Source: Tenacibaculum adriaticum (GTDB lineage Bacteria > Bacteroidota > Bacteroidia > Flavobacteriales > Flavobacteriaceae). Taken from it: a stretch of 64,000 bases of DNA. Location: NCBI RefSeq assembly GCF_008124875.1, contig NZ_VNIA01000004.1, forward strand, positions 62,001 through 126,000, written 5' to 3'. Each line of letters begins with the position of its first letter. The first letter of the stretch is position 1. The translations under genes were made by a program, and so were the position numbers. The notes under the pieces are model-generated. The model did not search any database. It saw nothing but the letters and a program-made list of their open reading frames with translations, and was not told the DNA's origin. This document shows, piece by piece, positions 53,205-62,763 of the stretch.

Positions 53205-54113
53205 ATGAAGAAAAATTTTATAATTAGCATATTTATTTTGGTAGTTGTACAAGCTAACATTTATGCGCAAACATTCCCTATAAAATTAAAAAATGGAGAA
53301 ACACCCCTTAGGGATTTAATAAATCTTCCACTTCAAGCAAAACTAGAAAGTACGATTAATAGTAATCATAAATGGAAAGCTTTAGTTAAGCAAAAAAGAA
53401 TTGCAATTGGTGTTGTAGATTTAAGTAATATTGATCAAATAAAATTTGCAGATATTAATGGAAATGAAATGATGTATGCTGCTAGCTTACCAAAAATAGC
53501 CGTTTTATTAGCTGCGATGGATGCAATTGAAAAAGGAGAATTAAAGGAGACATCTGAGGTAAAAGCAGATATGAAGTTAATGATTAGTAAATCTAATAAT
53601 CAGGCTACGACTAGAATGATTGATAGGCTCGGTTATGAAAAAATTGAAACAGTACTAACGAGCGATCGCTACAGCTTATATGATGAAAATTATGGAGGAG
53701 GTTTATGGGTAGGTAAACGATATGCGTCTGGTAATAGTAAGACAAATAGAGAGCCTTTAAAAAATCTAAGTCATGCCGCTACTGTATCTCAAGTATGTAG
53801 ATTTTATTATTTATTGCTTCAAGGAAAATTAGTAAATGAAAAACGTTCAAAAGAAATGTTAGATATAATGGAGAAGCCTGCATTACATCATAAATTTGTA
53901 AATACGTTAGAAAGAATTGCTCCACATGCTCGGTTATTCCGTAAGTCAGGTTCATGGAGAACCTATCATTCAGATTCAATATTGGTGTGGGGAAAAGGAT
54001 CGAGAAAATATATTTTAGTAGCGCTAATAGAAGATGCTAACGGAGAACAAATCATACGAAGTTTAGTTGAGCCAATAGAGAAGGTTTTAAAAGAGGAAGC
54101 TATAAAAGTATAA
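53205..54113 (+). CDS. Beta-lactamase-fold serine hydrolase, exported
   Basis: 302 residues with a type I signal peptide ending NIYAQ (~21). The class A-like active site is complete: Ser94-x-x-Lys97 in AASLPKIAVL, Ser130-Asn-Asn in SKSNNQAT, and Lys247-Ser-Gly in RKSGSWRTYHSD. SNN and KSG replace the SDN and KTG of true class A beta-lactamases, and no Glu166-type omega loop is obvious. A peptidoglycan or peptide hydrolase is more likely than a drug-resistance enzyme. It is followed after 44 bp by the Npt/HEAT transporter. Confidence 0.85.
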   Translation: MKKNFIISIFILVVVQANIYAQTFPIKLKNGETPLRDLINLPLQAKLESTINSNHKWKALVKQKRIAIGVVDLSNIDQIKFADINGNEMMYAASLPKIAVLLAAMDAIEKGELKETSEVKADMKLMISKSNNQATTRMIDRLGYEKIETVLTSDRYSLYDENYGGGLWVGKRYASGNSKTNREPLKNLSHAATVSQVCRFYYLLLQGKLVNEKRSKEMLDIMEKPALHHKFVNTLERIAPHARLFRKSGSWRTYHSDSILVWGKGSRKYILVALIEDANGEQIIRSLVEPIEKVLKEEAIKV

Positions 54114-54157
54114 TTGTTAAGTTTGCAATATTAATTGCACTTAATTTCCTAATTTAA

Positions 54158-56980
54158 ATGGCTTTTAAAAATATATTAAAAGAATATCTTTTAAAAATTT
54201 TTGATATAAGAGAAGATGAGTTGCGCAAAACTTTTTTGTTGCAACTCAATATTTTTTTACTCATAACGACTTTGTTAATTGTAAAACCAACAATTAATTC
54301 ACTTTTTCTTTCTGAATTAGGATCAGGTGCATTACCATTAGGTTATGTTTTAACAGCTATTGCCGCAATTATAGGTTCTTATTTTTATAATAAAGCATTA
54401 GAAAAAACACAATTAAATAGAATTATTGTTTTAACACTTTATGGGTCTATTGCTTCGTTGGTCTTTTTTGGTTTAGCTTTTAAATTAAATATAGGGAAGG
54501 GTTTATTGCTTTATATTCCTTATATATGGGTTGCTATTTTTGGATTGCTAGCAGCTTCTCAATTTTGGATTCTTGCAAATTTAGTTTACAATATTCGTGA
54601 GGCAAAACGGATCTTTGGCTTTATAGGTTCAGGAGCTATTGCAGGAGGAATTTTTGGAGGTTATATTACGTCAATACTAGCAAAATTCATAGCAGCTGAA
54701 GAGCTACTTTTTGTAGCAGCTTTATTATTACTAATATGTATTCCTATTGTGAGGTATATATGGAAAAATGAAGTTTTAAAGTTGAATACTTTTCAAATAA
54801 GTCTTCGTTCTGATGTTAAAGGTGAAAATTCTTTTCGATTAATACGAAAATCTAAATTACTTTCTTTAATAGCTGTGGTTATTGGGCTTAGTGTTTTGGT
54901 AGCTAAACTTGTAGATTATCAATATAGTGATTATGCGTCTATATTAATACAAGACCCGGAAGAGCTGGCTTCTTTCTTTGGCTTTTGGCTTTCTACTTTA
55001 AGTGTAGTTTCTTTAATTGTTCAACTGTTTTTTACAAAAAGAATTGTTGGAATGTTTGGTGTTGGTAAATCACTTCTTTGGTTACCTACAGGAATTTTTT
55101 TAGGATCTTTTTTACTGCTTGTTGTTCCTCAATTATGGGTGTTGGTCTTTATTAAAATTGTAGATGGTAGTTTAAAGCAATCTGTAAATAGAGCGGCAAC
55201 AGAATTACTTTCTATTCCTATTCCCATTGAAATTAAAAAGAAAACTAAAACATTTATAGATGTAGTTGTAGATAGTATTGCAACAGGAATTGCAGGATTT
55301 ATTCTTATTTTCTTTATTAATGGTTTAGATATACCTTCTAAATATGTAAGCTTAATTATTATTGGATTAATTTCATTATGGATTTATTTGATTTTACTTT
55401 TAAAAAACGAGTACATAAATGCATTTAAAGAATTAATTTTAGATATAAACGGAAATAAAAAAAATAACAAATCTAAAGAAACACCTATTACTTCTATCGT
55501 TGATTCGGTAAAAAAAGCGCTTAAAACGGGAACAGAAAACCAAGTGCTTTACATGCTTAGCAAAACATTAGAAATAAAAGATGACCGTTTTTTTAAGGAG
55601 ATAGAATCTTTATTAAATCACCCATCATCAAAAGTTCGAGCATTAGCTGTAGAGAATTTATATTTTTTAAGAAAGGAAAATCTTTGCGAACTAATTGAAC
55701 CTATGATTTATGATGCAGATCAAGAGGTAACAACAGCGGCTTTCCGATATTTATTAAAACATTATGAAATGGATACAATTAAGTTATTCGATAAGTATCT
55801 TAGTAGTAATGATCTTACAATACGCAATGCAGCGTTACTGGGTCTTTCTCTCGAATTACGAAACTATGAAAAACTTCAGTTAAAGTTTAATTTAGAAAAG
55901 AGGATCGCCAATGCTTTAGAGGAAGTAAATGAACTTCAAGACCCAATGGAAGTGAAAAACAAACTACTAATTATATTGGCTTCAATTGGTAATGGGAAAG
56001 TTGTGAAATTTTACACAACTATTAGTGATCAATTTTTTAATCCAGATCAAGAAGTAGTAAGAATGGCTTTAAGAAGTGCTTCAAAAACTCTTGATTCTAG
56101 ATTTATAAATGCAATCATAGAAAATCTATCTAGAAAAGAAAATAGATTGTCTGCTACAGATGCATTGTTTAGTTACGGAGATTCTATTATTGATATTCTT
56201 GCAGAAACGGTTATTGAAAATAAAGTTGATTTAGAAGATGCCAGACTAATCCCTTCTGTAATTGGGAAATTTAATTCTCGAAAAGCAGTTAAGGCTCTTA
56301 TGAAGTTAGTTACAAACACAGAGCATGAAGTAAAAATATCAGCCATAGAATCCTTACAAAAAATAAAATGGGATAATAATGATATTGAAATAAAAGATCG
56401 TCATATTATTGATATAATATTAGATGAATGCGATTTGTATCAAAACACATTGGCTGCAATTCATTCTCAGATTGTTTTACAGTATAAAAGTAAAGATGAT
56501 ATTGAGTCTAAGGAAGAGAGGTTGGCAAGAACTGCGCTTATTGATTTGTTAGAAAATCGGTTAGATAGGCAACTAAAAAGAATTTTTAAGTTTTTAGGAA
56601 TGAAATATCCTCCAGATGATATTGATCCTGTATTAAAGGTGATCTTAGAAGGAGAGGAAGAACAGCGTATACATGCTATAGAATTCCTTGACAACATATT
56701 AGATATGCAACTTAAAAGAGAACTTATTCCTATTGCCGAATCTATATTGATGGATACTGCTTCTGAAGAGCAGATTAAAAAATTAAACATTAGAGTTCCT
56801 AGTGAATTGGAATGTTTTACTCAGTTACTTAAAAGGAATGATAATAAATTGAAGTTAACGGTTCTTGATTTAATAGAGAAAACCAACGATATAAAATTTA
56901 AACCGTTGGTTGAAATGATTTTAAATAATACAGATAAAAAGATAAAGAATAAAGCTAGTGAAATACTTGCTAAGTATTAG
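54158..56980 (+). CDS. Npt-like (ADP/ATP carrier type) transporter with HEAT-repeat C-terminus
   Basis: 940 residues. Residues ~1-430 hold about twelve membrane helices of the NTT/Npt1-like MFS group, with KPTINSLFLSELGSGALPLG, SGAIAGGIFGGYI, IVDGSLKQSVNRAATELLSI and PIPIEIKKKTKTFIDVVVDS. After a linker, residues ~445-940 are helical HEAT-like repeats (HPSSKVRALAVENL, DQEVTTAAFRYLLKH, NTEHEVKISAIESL and more). The substrate is unknown; free-living bacteria with such proteins are unlikely to be energy parasites. It converges, with a 5-bp gap, on a second serine hydrolase gene. Confidence 0.85.
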   Translation: MAFKNILKEYLLKIFDIREDELRKTFLLQLNIFLLITTLLIVKPTINSLFLSELGSGALPLGYVLTAIAAIIGSYFYNKALEKTQLNRIIVLTLYGSIASLVFFGLAFKLNIGKGLLLYIPYIWVAIFGLLAASQFWILANLVYNIREAKRIFGFIGSGAIAGGIFGGYITSILAKFIAAEELLFVAALLLLICIPIVRYIWKNEVLKLNTFQISLRSDVKGENSFRLIRKSKLLSLIAVVIGLSVLVAKLVDYQYSDYASILIQDPEELASFFGFWLSTLSVVSLIVQLFFTKRIVGMFGVGKSLLWLPTGIFLGSFLLLVVPQLWVLVFIKIVDGSLKQSVNRAATELLSIPIPIEIKKKTKTFIDVVVDSIATGIAGFILIFFINGLDIPSKYVSLIIIGLISLWIYLILLLKNEYINAFKELILDINGNKKNNKSKETPITSIVDSVKKALKTGTENQVLYMLSKTLEIKDDRFFKEIESLLNHPSSKVRALAVENLYFLRKENLCELIEPMIYDADQEVTTAAFRYLLKHYEMDTIKLFDKYLSSNDLTIRNAALLGLSLELRNYEKLQLKFNLEKRIANALEEVNELQDPMEVKNKLLIILASIGNGKVVKFYTTISDQFFNPDQEVVRMALRSASKTLDSRFINAIIENLSRKENRLSATDALFSYGDSIIDILAETVIENKVDLEDARLIPSVIGKFNSRKAVKALMKLVTNTEHEVKISAIESLQKIKWDNNDIEIKDRHIIDIILDECDLYQNTLAAIHSQIVLQYKSKDDIESKEERLARTALIDLLENRLDRQLKRIFKFLGMKYPPDDIDPVLKVILEGEEEQRIHAIEFLDNILDMQLKRELIPIAESILMDTASEEQIKKLNIRVPSELECFTQLLKRNDNKLKLTVLDLIEKTNDIKFKPLVEMILNNTDKKIKNKASEILAKY

Positions 56981-56985
56981 TAAAA

Positions 56986-58233
56986 TTAACTCTTTATCGC
57001 CTTGTCAATAGAGCCAGCTAAAAACATATGGTCACTAGCAGAATTTTTGCGTAAAACATTGGTCATAAGACAAACCATATAATTGGTGCCATCAGGATGC
57101 TCTATAATTGCTACTGAGTTCATAAAATTATCTACGTTGCCTTTGTATTTACCACATGGCTCTCCTTTTGTACGATCACATTTATATAAACTACCAGATT
57201 TAAAATAAACTGCAGCATCTTTTAACTGAGGTGCTTGTGCATATCGAATTCTTCTATCTGTCATAAACATTAATCGTTTAATTTCTAAGCTAGATTTTTC
57301 ATCAATAATTTTACCTTGTTCTAATTGTAACATCCATTTCATTAAACCAAGAGGTGTGCCTATACTACCTCCTTTAGCTCCTACGTATTGATTAGCTCCT
57401 CTTGTAAAAAAAGTACCTAATCTCCACTCATCTGATGTAATACCCAGTTCTCGTAAAGGTATATTAACAACATCATTACTCAAGTCGGTAATAATACTTT
57501 TCGGTGTATTTTTAAAATAAGTGTCAGCTTCAATTTCGGTTAAGTTTGGATATTTATCACCAAAAGCAGCCATCAATAAAACTTCTCTCCAAACAACACT
57601 AGCAGCACCATTATTACTTACGGAAAGCATATGATCTGTCCATTCATATAGCGAAAAAACATCGCTAGCATCAACTTGTCTTTTAACAAGTTTATTAGTT
57701 TCAGTATTAAAAATAGGAACTGTATGTTCGTCTGATAATGCCCAATTACCAGCTCTAACAAATTTAGTTTTTAATAAGTCTGTTCTTTTTTCCCATGAGT
57801 CGGGGTAAATTTTAGCTAATTGATGAAATAAACCAGTAACTACCGCTAGCTTGCCTACGCTACCAGGTTGATAACCTCTAGACTCATTTTGTTGAGCATA
57901 TCGTAAGTTTGTTGGGTTCGTAATATCTAGAATTGTAATAGAATAACTTCTGTCTAACCTTGGAAAAAGTGTATTTATTTTTTTTTGTAAAATAGCATCT
58001 TCTATTAATAAGTTTTCAGTGTTTTCTTTTTTTCTACTCAAAAGATTAAGTTTAATATCATTAATAGATTTATAGGCGCCAGAAGGAAGCCCTGGATTTG
58101 GCAATTCCCCAGAAATTGTTAACTGAAGGCGTTTCAATCTTTTAATGCCTGTATTTTGATACCCGTCGATAGGATAATTGTTCGGTATAGTAAATACAAA
58201 GCAAGCAAATATTAAAGTTATGTATTTTATCAT
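56986..58233 (-). CDS. Second beta-lactamase-fold serine hydrolase, exported
   Basis: 415 residues with a hydrophobic signal (residues 1-17). The active-site triad of motifs is Ser125-x-x-Lys128 (QPGSVGKLAVV), Ser206-Asn-Asn (SVSNNGAAS) and Lys345-Ser-Gly (YFKSGSLYKC). The spacing is much larger than in the 302-residue paralogue. A Cys pair near KCDRTKGEPCGK may form a disulfide. Both flanking serine hydrolases share the SNN/KSG variant. The substrate is unknown. Confidence 0.8.
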   Translation of the reverse strand: MIKYITLIFACFVFTIPNNYPIDGYQNTGIKRLKRLQLTISGELPNPGLPSGAYKSINDIKLNLLSRKKENTENLLIEDAILQKKINTLFPRLDRSYSITILDITNPTNLRYAQQNESRGYQPGSVGKLAVVTGLFHQLAKIYPDSWEKRTDLLKTKFVRAGNWALSDEHTVPIFNTETNKLVKRQVDASDVFSLYEWTDHMLSVSNNGAASVVWREVLLMAAFGDKYPNLTEIEADTYFKNTPKSIITDLSNDVVNIPLRELGITSDEWRLGTFFTRGANQYVGAKGGSIGTPLGLMKWMLQLEQGKIIDEKSSLEIKRLMFMTDRRIRYAQAPQLKDAAVYFKSGSLYKCDRTKGEPCGKYKGNVDNFMNSVAIIEHPDGTNYMVCLMTNVLRKNSASDHMFLAGSIDKAIKS

Positions 58234-58358
58234 CTTTACAATTTTGTTGCTAAAGATATTTCTTTTTTAGAATAATAGGTTCTAAATATTTCAAACTTAT
58301 ATCTTTTTTCTTTTTAAGAAATAATAGTATTAGAACTATCTTAGTAAAATGGTGTTAA

Positions 58359-59801
58359 TCAATTTAAATCCCAAATTAAAGGGAGAACATAATACACAAT
58401 TAACGTTAATATTATAATTGAAGCAATGTTCATCCAGACGCCTTTTTTAACCATATCTTCTATTTTCAAATAGCCTGATCCGAAAACTACGGCATTAGGA
58501 GGTGTTGCAACTGGTAACATAAATGCACATGATGCTGCAACCGTGGCACTTACTAATAATATATAGGGATGAATATTTATTACGGTAGCCAATGATACTA
58601 AAACAGGGAGTAACATTGCTGTTGTGGCCATATTTGAGGTGATTTCTGTTAAAAAATTAACAGAAGTAATTAAAACCAATAAGAGAATAAAAACGGAAAT
58701 GCCTTCTAAAGAGGTTAGTTGATTTCCAATCCAAGACGCCAAACCACTTGACTCAAAGCCGAGAGCTAAAGCCATTCCTCCTCCAAATAAAATTAAAATT
58801 CCCCAAGGTAATTTTACAGCATCTTCCCAAGATATTAATGGCTGGTTCCTTTTGCTACTAGGAACTAAAAACAATATAATTGAAGCTATTATTGCTATAA
58901 TAGTATCATCAATTGCGGGTAACCATTTTACTAATAAAAACGCTCTACTAATCCAGGCCAAAGCAGTTAACGAAAAAATAACTAAAACAGATTTTTCTTC
59001 ATAAGACATTTTACCTAATTCTCTTAATTGTTTTTCGATTTCATTTTTACCACCAGGAAATTTTTTTTGCTTGAACTTAAAAGCAAAACGTGTTAAATAA
59101 ACCCAGCATACAAACAATAAAAGAATACTTATTGGGAAACCGAAAATAAACCATTGTAAAAATGATATTTCTGTATGATATGTTTTTTCAACAACACCTG
59201 CCAAAACCAAATTGGGAGGTGTTCCTATAAGTGTCGCCATACCTCCAATAGAAGCGCTATAAGCAATGGCTAACATTAATGCTTTACCAAAAATTAAATT
59301 TTCATCTTGCTTAGTTTTTGGGTTGTCTTGAAGTTGTGCAATAATTGCCATTCCAACTGGTAAAATCATTACGGCTGTAGCTGTATTGGATATCCACATC
59401 GAGAGAAGTGCTGTTGCTACCATAAATCCTAAAATAATACGATTTACATTGGTACCCACAATTTTGATAATGTTAAGGGCAATACGTTTGTGTAAATTCC
59501 ACTTTTCAATGGCAATAGCAAGTATAAAACCTCCAATAAACAAAAATATATATTTATGCCCATAGGAAGCTGTTGTAAGGCTTAATGATAAACCTCCTGT
59601 TAAGGGAAATAAAATAATCGGTAGTAATGCTGTTGCAGGAATTGATATTGCTTCGGTAATCCACCAAATAGCAACCCAAACAGTAGAAGCTAATATGGCA
59701 TTTGCAGAACCATCAAGTCCTTCTGGATGAAAAAATAATTTAATTAGTATAAATAGAATAGGTCCAAGGAACAATCCTATATTCTTTTTTGAAACTTTCA
59801 T
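58359..59801 (-). CDS. DASS-family (SLC13) sodium:anion symporter
   Basis: 480 residues with about twelve membrane helices. The two family signatures are MWISNTATAVMILPVG and LIGTPPNLVLAG in the first half, with the inverted-repeat counterparts LTEITSNMATTAMLLPV and VATPPNAVVFGSG in the second. It takes up di- or tricarboxylates, or sulfate, with sodium. No metabolic partner gene is adjacent, so the substrate is open. Confidence 0.94.
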   Translation of the reverse strand: MKVSKKNIGLFLGPILFILIKLFFHPEGLDGSANAILASTVWVAIWWITEAISIPATALLPIILFPLTGGLSLSLTTASYGHKYIFLFIGGFILAIAIEKWNLHKRIALNIIKIVGTNVNRIILGFMVATALLSMWISNTATAVMILPVGMAIIAQLQDNPKTKQDENLIFGKALMLAIAYSASIGGMATLIGTPPNLVLAGVVEKTYHTEISFLQWFIFGFPISILLLFVCWVYLTRFAFKFKQKKFPGGKNEIEKQLRELGKMSYEEKSVLVIFSLTALAWISRAFLLVKWLPAIDDTIIAIIASIILFLVPSSKRNQPLISWEDAVKLPWGILILFGGGMALALGFESSGLASWIGNQLTSLEGISVFILLLVLITSVNFLTEITSNMATTAMLLPVLVSLATVINIHPYILLVSATVAASCAFMLPVATPPNAVVFGSGYLKIEDMVKKGVWMNIASIIILTLIVYYVLPLIWDLN

Positions 59802-59820
59802 AATAAGTTGATTTTATCCT

Positions 59821-59853
59821 AAAAATACCACCTGCATTGCAGGTGGTATTTTT
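59821..59853 (-). terminator. Terminator of the esterase gene
   Basis: A perfect 15-bp stem (AAAAATACCACCTGC and its complement) with a 3-nt loop lies 78 bp after the esterase stop, with U runs in both directions. It also insulates the DASS gene from upstream transcription. Confidence 0.9.
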
Positions 59854-59930
59854 CTTGGAATTTGTTTGTACTATAATACTAACTAATTCAGAGTCGAAAT
59901 TAGATTATTTTTTGATACTATTTAATAATT

Positions 59931-60854
59931 CTACTTAAAAAGTATGTCTGCTGCATTTTCTGCGGCCTCTATATAATCGTGATCCATACCTGTTACTATC
60001 TCAAAATTCCAATTGAAAGAAGTGTTGTTTTCTTGAGATAAATTTTGGCTAAATTGGAAAAAATTAATAGCTCGTTCTTTTCTGTTTAGTCCTTGAGCAT
60101 CAGCATAATCATTATGCCTTAAGCTGGCAGCATTTGGGTCATCATCATTTTCACCTACTTGAACATATATTTGTTTTGAAAACAAGTTAGATAATGATAT
60201 ACTTTTTAAAGGAGATAGATCAAAACCATAAGGAAATCTAATAGATGCATCAGGAAAAGTAAACCAGCCAGAAGAAGAACTTACCATTTTATTAAATCTA
60301 GCATTTGGCTTAAACATGGCAAATCTGTGAGAAAATTGACCTCCAGCAGAATGACCAAAAACATCGTAAGTTGAATTTGTGTTATTTACTTGTGTTTTAG
60401 TATAATCAAATAAAGGTTCTATAATAGAAAAAGCCCATTCTTCTTCTTGATTCAATGAGTCTTCAGTTGGATTATCACCATCTATAAAAACATTTCCTAA
60501 ATTATAACCATCACCTCCAGGGAAATCTTGTGTAGAGAATTCAGGTACTATTGCTATAAATCCAAATTCATCAGCTTTTGCTATCATTGCATCTCTATAC
60601 TCTCCTGCATTTCTTTGAGTTCCATGAAACACAAATACGATTGGAGTTGTTGGAGTAATATTTTCAGGAATATAATAATATACACCCAAAGTTTTGTTTA
60701 AACTTGTTGATTCGTAATCGTAATTAAAAGTTCCAGATCCTTTAGCAAGGTTAATAGGTGTGGGTTGTGGGTCAGGGGTTGGTTGCTCATCCTTACTACA
60801 TGACCAAAAAGGAATTGTTAGTAATAAGATCAGGGATAGATTTTTGATTTTCAT
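59931..60854 (-). CDS. Alpha/beta-hydrolase esterase lipoprotein (PHB-depolymerase-like)
   Basis: 307 residues with lipobox WSC (Cys19) and a Pro/Thr/Asp-rich linker (DEQPTPDPQPTP). The fold is alpha/beta hydrolase: oxyanion region VFVFHGTQRNAGEY, nucleophile elbow FGHSAGGQFSH, a candidate acid in VGENDDDPN and His in TGMDHDYIE. It is probably a surface esterase for aromatic or polyester-type substrates. It is transcribed alone, divergent to the MocR-like gene. Confidence 0.85.
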   Translation of the reverse strand: MKIKNLSLILLLTIPFWSCSKDEQPTPDPQPTPINLAKGSGTFNYDYESTSLNKTLGVYYYIPENITPTTPIVFVFHGTQRNAGEYRDAMIAKADEFGFIAIVPEFSTQDFPGGDGYNLGNVFIDGDNPTEDSLNQEEEWAFSIIEPLFDYTKTQVNNTNSTYDVFGHSAGGQFSHRFAMFKPNARFNKMVSSSSGWFTFPDASIRFPYGFDLSPLKSISLSNLFSKQIYVQVGENDDDPNAASLRHNDYADAQGLNRKERAINFFQFSQNLSQENNTSFNWNFEIVTGMDHDYIEAAENAADILFK

Positions 60855-60947
60855 AATTTCAGTTTAAAATAAATTATAATTATATGTTGATTCAAGACAA
60901 ATTAAATTTAATAATTACTATGTTTACGATACCAATTATTTTAAAAA

Positions 60948-62447
60948 ATGGATACCAATAATAGATTTACCATTCAGAGAATACAAAAAGAGTATCAGCG
61001 TCAAAAACAAAATGTTCCTTCTAATAAGTATATTATACTTTATAAAGCCATTAAAGAATGTATTCTGAATATTGAATTACCTCATGATTGGTTATTACCC
61101 CCTACAAGAATTTTAGCACAGGAGATAGGTTTGTCAAGAACAACAGTAATTAAAGCTTATGAACTATTACTTTTAGAAAAATTAATTTTTTCTAAGCCTG
61201 GTTCTGGTAATCGTATTAATTACGAGAATACAACAATTAATAAATCGTCTTCTAAACAAAAAGAACCTGTTAATATTAATTTATATCCAGATATATCCCA
61301 AAAAGGACAATCTTATTTAAAGAATATTTCCCTTATAAATAGATTACCAAACAAAAGTTTAGCTTTTAGGCCTGGGTTGCCTCCTTTAGATGTATTTCCT
61401 GTAAATCAATGGAAAAAACTTCTAAATACATACTGGCGACATATTAAATCATCTGGACTTTCCTATTCACAATCAACAGGATTACATGAGCTTAAAAAAA
61501 GTATTTGTAATTACTTAAATGTTAGTAGAAATATTAAATGCGATGCTAAACAGGTGATGATTGTATCTGGATCATTGCAATCTTTATATTTAATAACAAA
61601 TGCTATAATTGATAAAGATGATTCTGTGGTGTTAGAAAATCCATTATTTCCTAATGTTCATTCTATTTTTAAAAGCTCTCAAGCTAATTTAATTCCTATT
61701 GAATTAGATTCTGAGGGTATTAATATAAATAAAATGAATACTATAACTCATAATAAACCAAAAGTGGTTCATGTAACACCTTCTAATCATTATCCGTTGG
61801 GTATACAGATGAGTCTTAAAAGAAGAAAAGAAATTTTAGAATGGGCATCTAAAAACAAAGCATTCGTCATAGAAAATGATTATGAAAATGAAATAGCAAA
61901 CTCATCAAATAGTATTCCAACAATATATAGTCTAGATACTGAAGACCGAACTATTTATATGGGGACGTTTAATCGGTTATTACATCCATCAATTCGTTTA
62001 GGGTACATGATTATACCTAGATATTTAGTTAAAATCATCGAAGCGTTACAAGAGCATTCACACAGATTTATATCTCCTTCCATTCAGGTAGTTATGAATC
62101 AGTTTATTGAAAAAAATTATTTATATCAACATATTAAAAACAGTATAGAGGTCGCAAGAGAACGACATGATTTATTTATAACTGAATTTGAATCCATCAG
62201 TAAAACCATGTATGTACAACAAAAACCTTTTTCTAGCTTTCATTTATTAGCCTATTTTAAATCACCGGTAAGTGAAGAATATGAAACGGAGATTATTAAA
62301 AAACTTAATGAGAATGATATAATAGCTTTTCCTTTGAGTAAGTGCTATATAACTTCACCAAAAAAACAAGGACTAATTTTAGGTTATTCATCTGTAAGAC
62401 CAGCAGTTTTAAAACAGAAAATTAAAAAATTAGCAGGTATTATTTAA
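60948..62447 (+). CDS. MocR/GntR-like regulator with degenerate aminotransferase domain
   Basis: 499 residues. A GntR-type winged helix (~25-95) contains LPPTRILAQEIGLSRTTVIKAY. A fold-I aminotransferase domain (~135-499) has VSGSLQSLYLI, HVTPSNHYPLGIQMSLKRR and FVIENDYENEI. The PLP-lysine motif, normally SK in G(T/S)FSKxLxPxxRLGY, reads GTFNRLLHPSIRLGY: Asn342-Arg343 replace Ser-Lys. Without the Schiff-base lysine it cannot bind PLP in the usual way. The target is unknown; the divergent esterase is one candidate. Confidence 0.9.
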   Translation: MDTNNRFTIQRIQKEYQRQKQNVPSNKYIILYKAIKECILNIELPHDWLLPPTRILAQEIGLSRTTVIKAYELLLLEKLIFSKPGSGNRINYENTTINKSSSKQKEPVNINLYPDISQKGQSYLKNISLINRLPNKSLAFRPGLPPLDVFPVNQWKKLLNTYWRHIKSSGLSYSQSTGLHELKKSICNYLNVSRNIKCDAKQVMIVSGSLQSLYLITNAIIDKDDSVVLENPLFPNVHSIFKSSQANLIPIELDSEGININKMNTITHNKPKVVHVTPSNHYPLGIQMSLKRRKEILEWASKNKAFVIENDYENEIANSSNSIPTIYSLDTEDRTIYMGTFNRLLHPSIRLGYMIIPRYLVKIIEALQEHSHRFISPSIQVVMNQFIEKNYLYQHIKNSIEVARERHDLFITEFESISKTMYVQQKPFSSFHLLAYFKSPVSEEYETEIIKKLNENDIIAFPLSKCYITSPKKQGLILGYSSVRPAVLKQKIKKLAGII

Positions 62448-62763
62448 ATCTATATAGTTGTTTTATTCTCCATTTTCACTTCATTTTATTGTAGTTTTTA
62501 ATTTTAAAATAGTTTAAAATCTATCATTGTTATATGCATAAATACAGTAAAATCTTACTTTTTGTTAAATGTAAAAGTTTAATGTATCCTTGATAAAATA
62601 CATGAAAGTAAAAGAGATTGAAACTCTTTTAATCCATCTTGTTTACTTAAAAAAACAGAATTGGTATTACCTTGATTTGGGTATTGGTATCTTTAAATGT
62701 ATTGAATCTCTCATAGCTTTGGGCCTAGTATATCTATTTTCAACCTATTTAAATCCCTTTAAT
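62448..62763 (+). promoter_or_regulatory. Intergenic region with promoter of the LTD/T9SS gene
   Basis: 316 bp without a credible gene. A frame continuous with the LTD gene reaches back to 62590, but it precedes the signal peptide. A perfect -7 element TAGCTTTG (62714-62721) lies inside it, 42 bp before the ATG at 62764. Confidence 0.5.

Noticed and set aside
53205..58233. The two serine hydrolases as antibiotic-resistance beta-lactamases
   Set aside because: They have SNN and KSG in place of SDN and KTG and no clear omega-loop Glu, so drug hydrolysis is not supported.
62590..62763. 58-residue extension before the LTD protein
   Set aside because: It precedes a clean signal peptide and contains a perfect -7 element, so it is upstream non-coding sequence.
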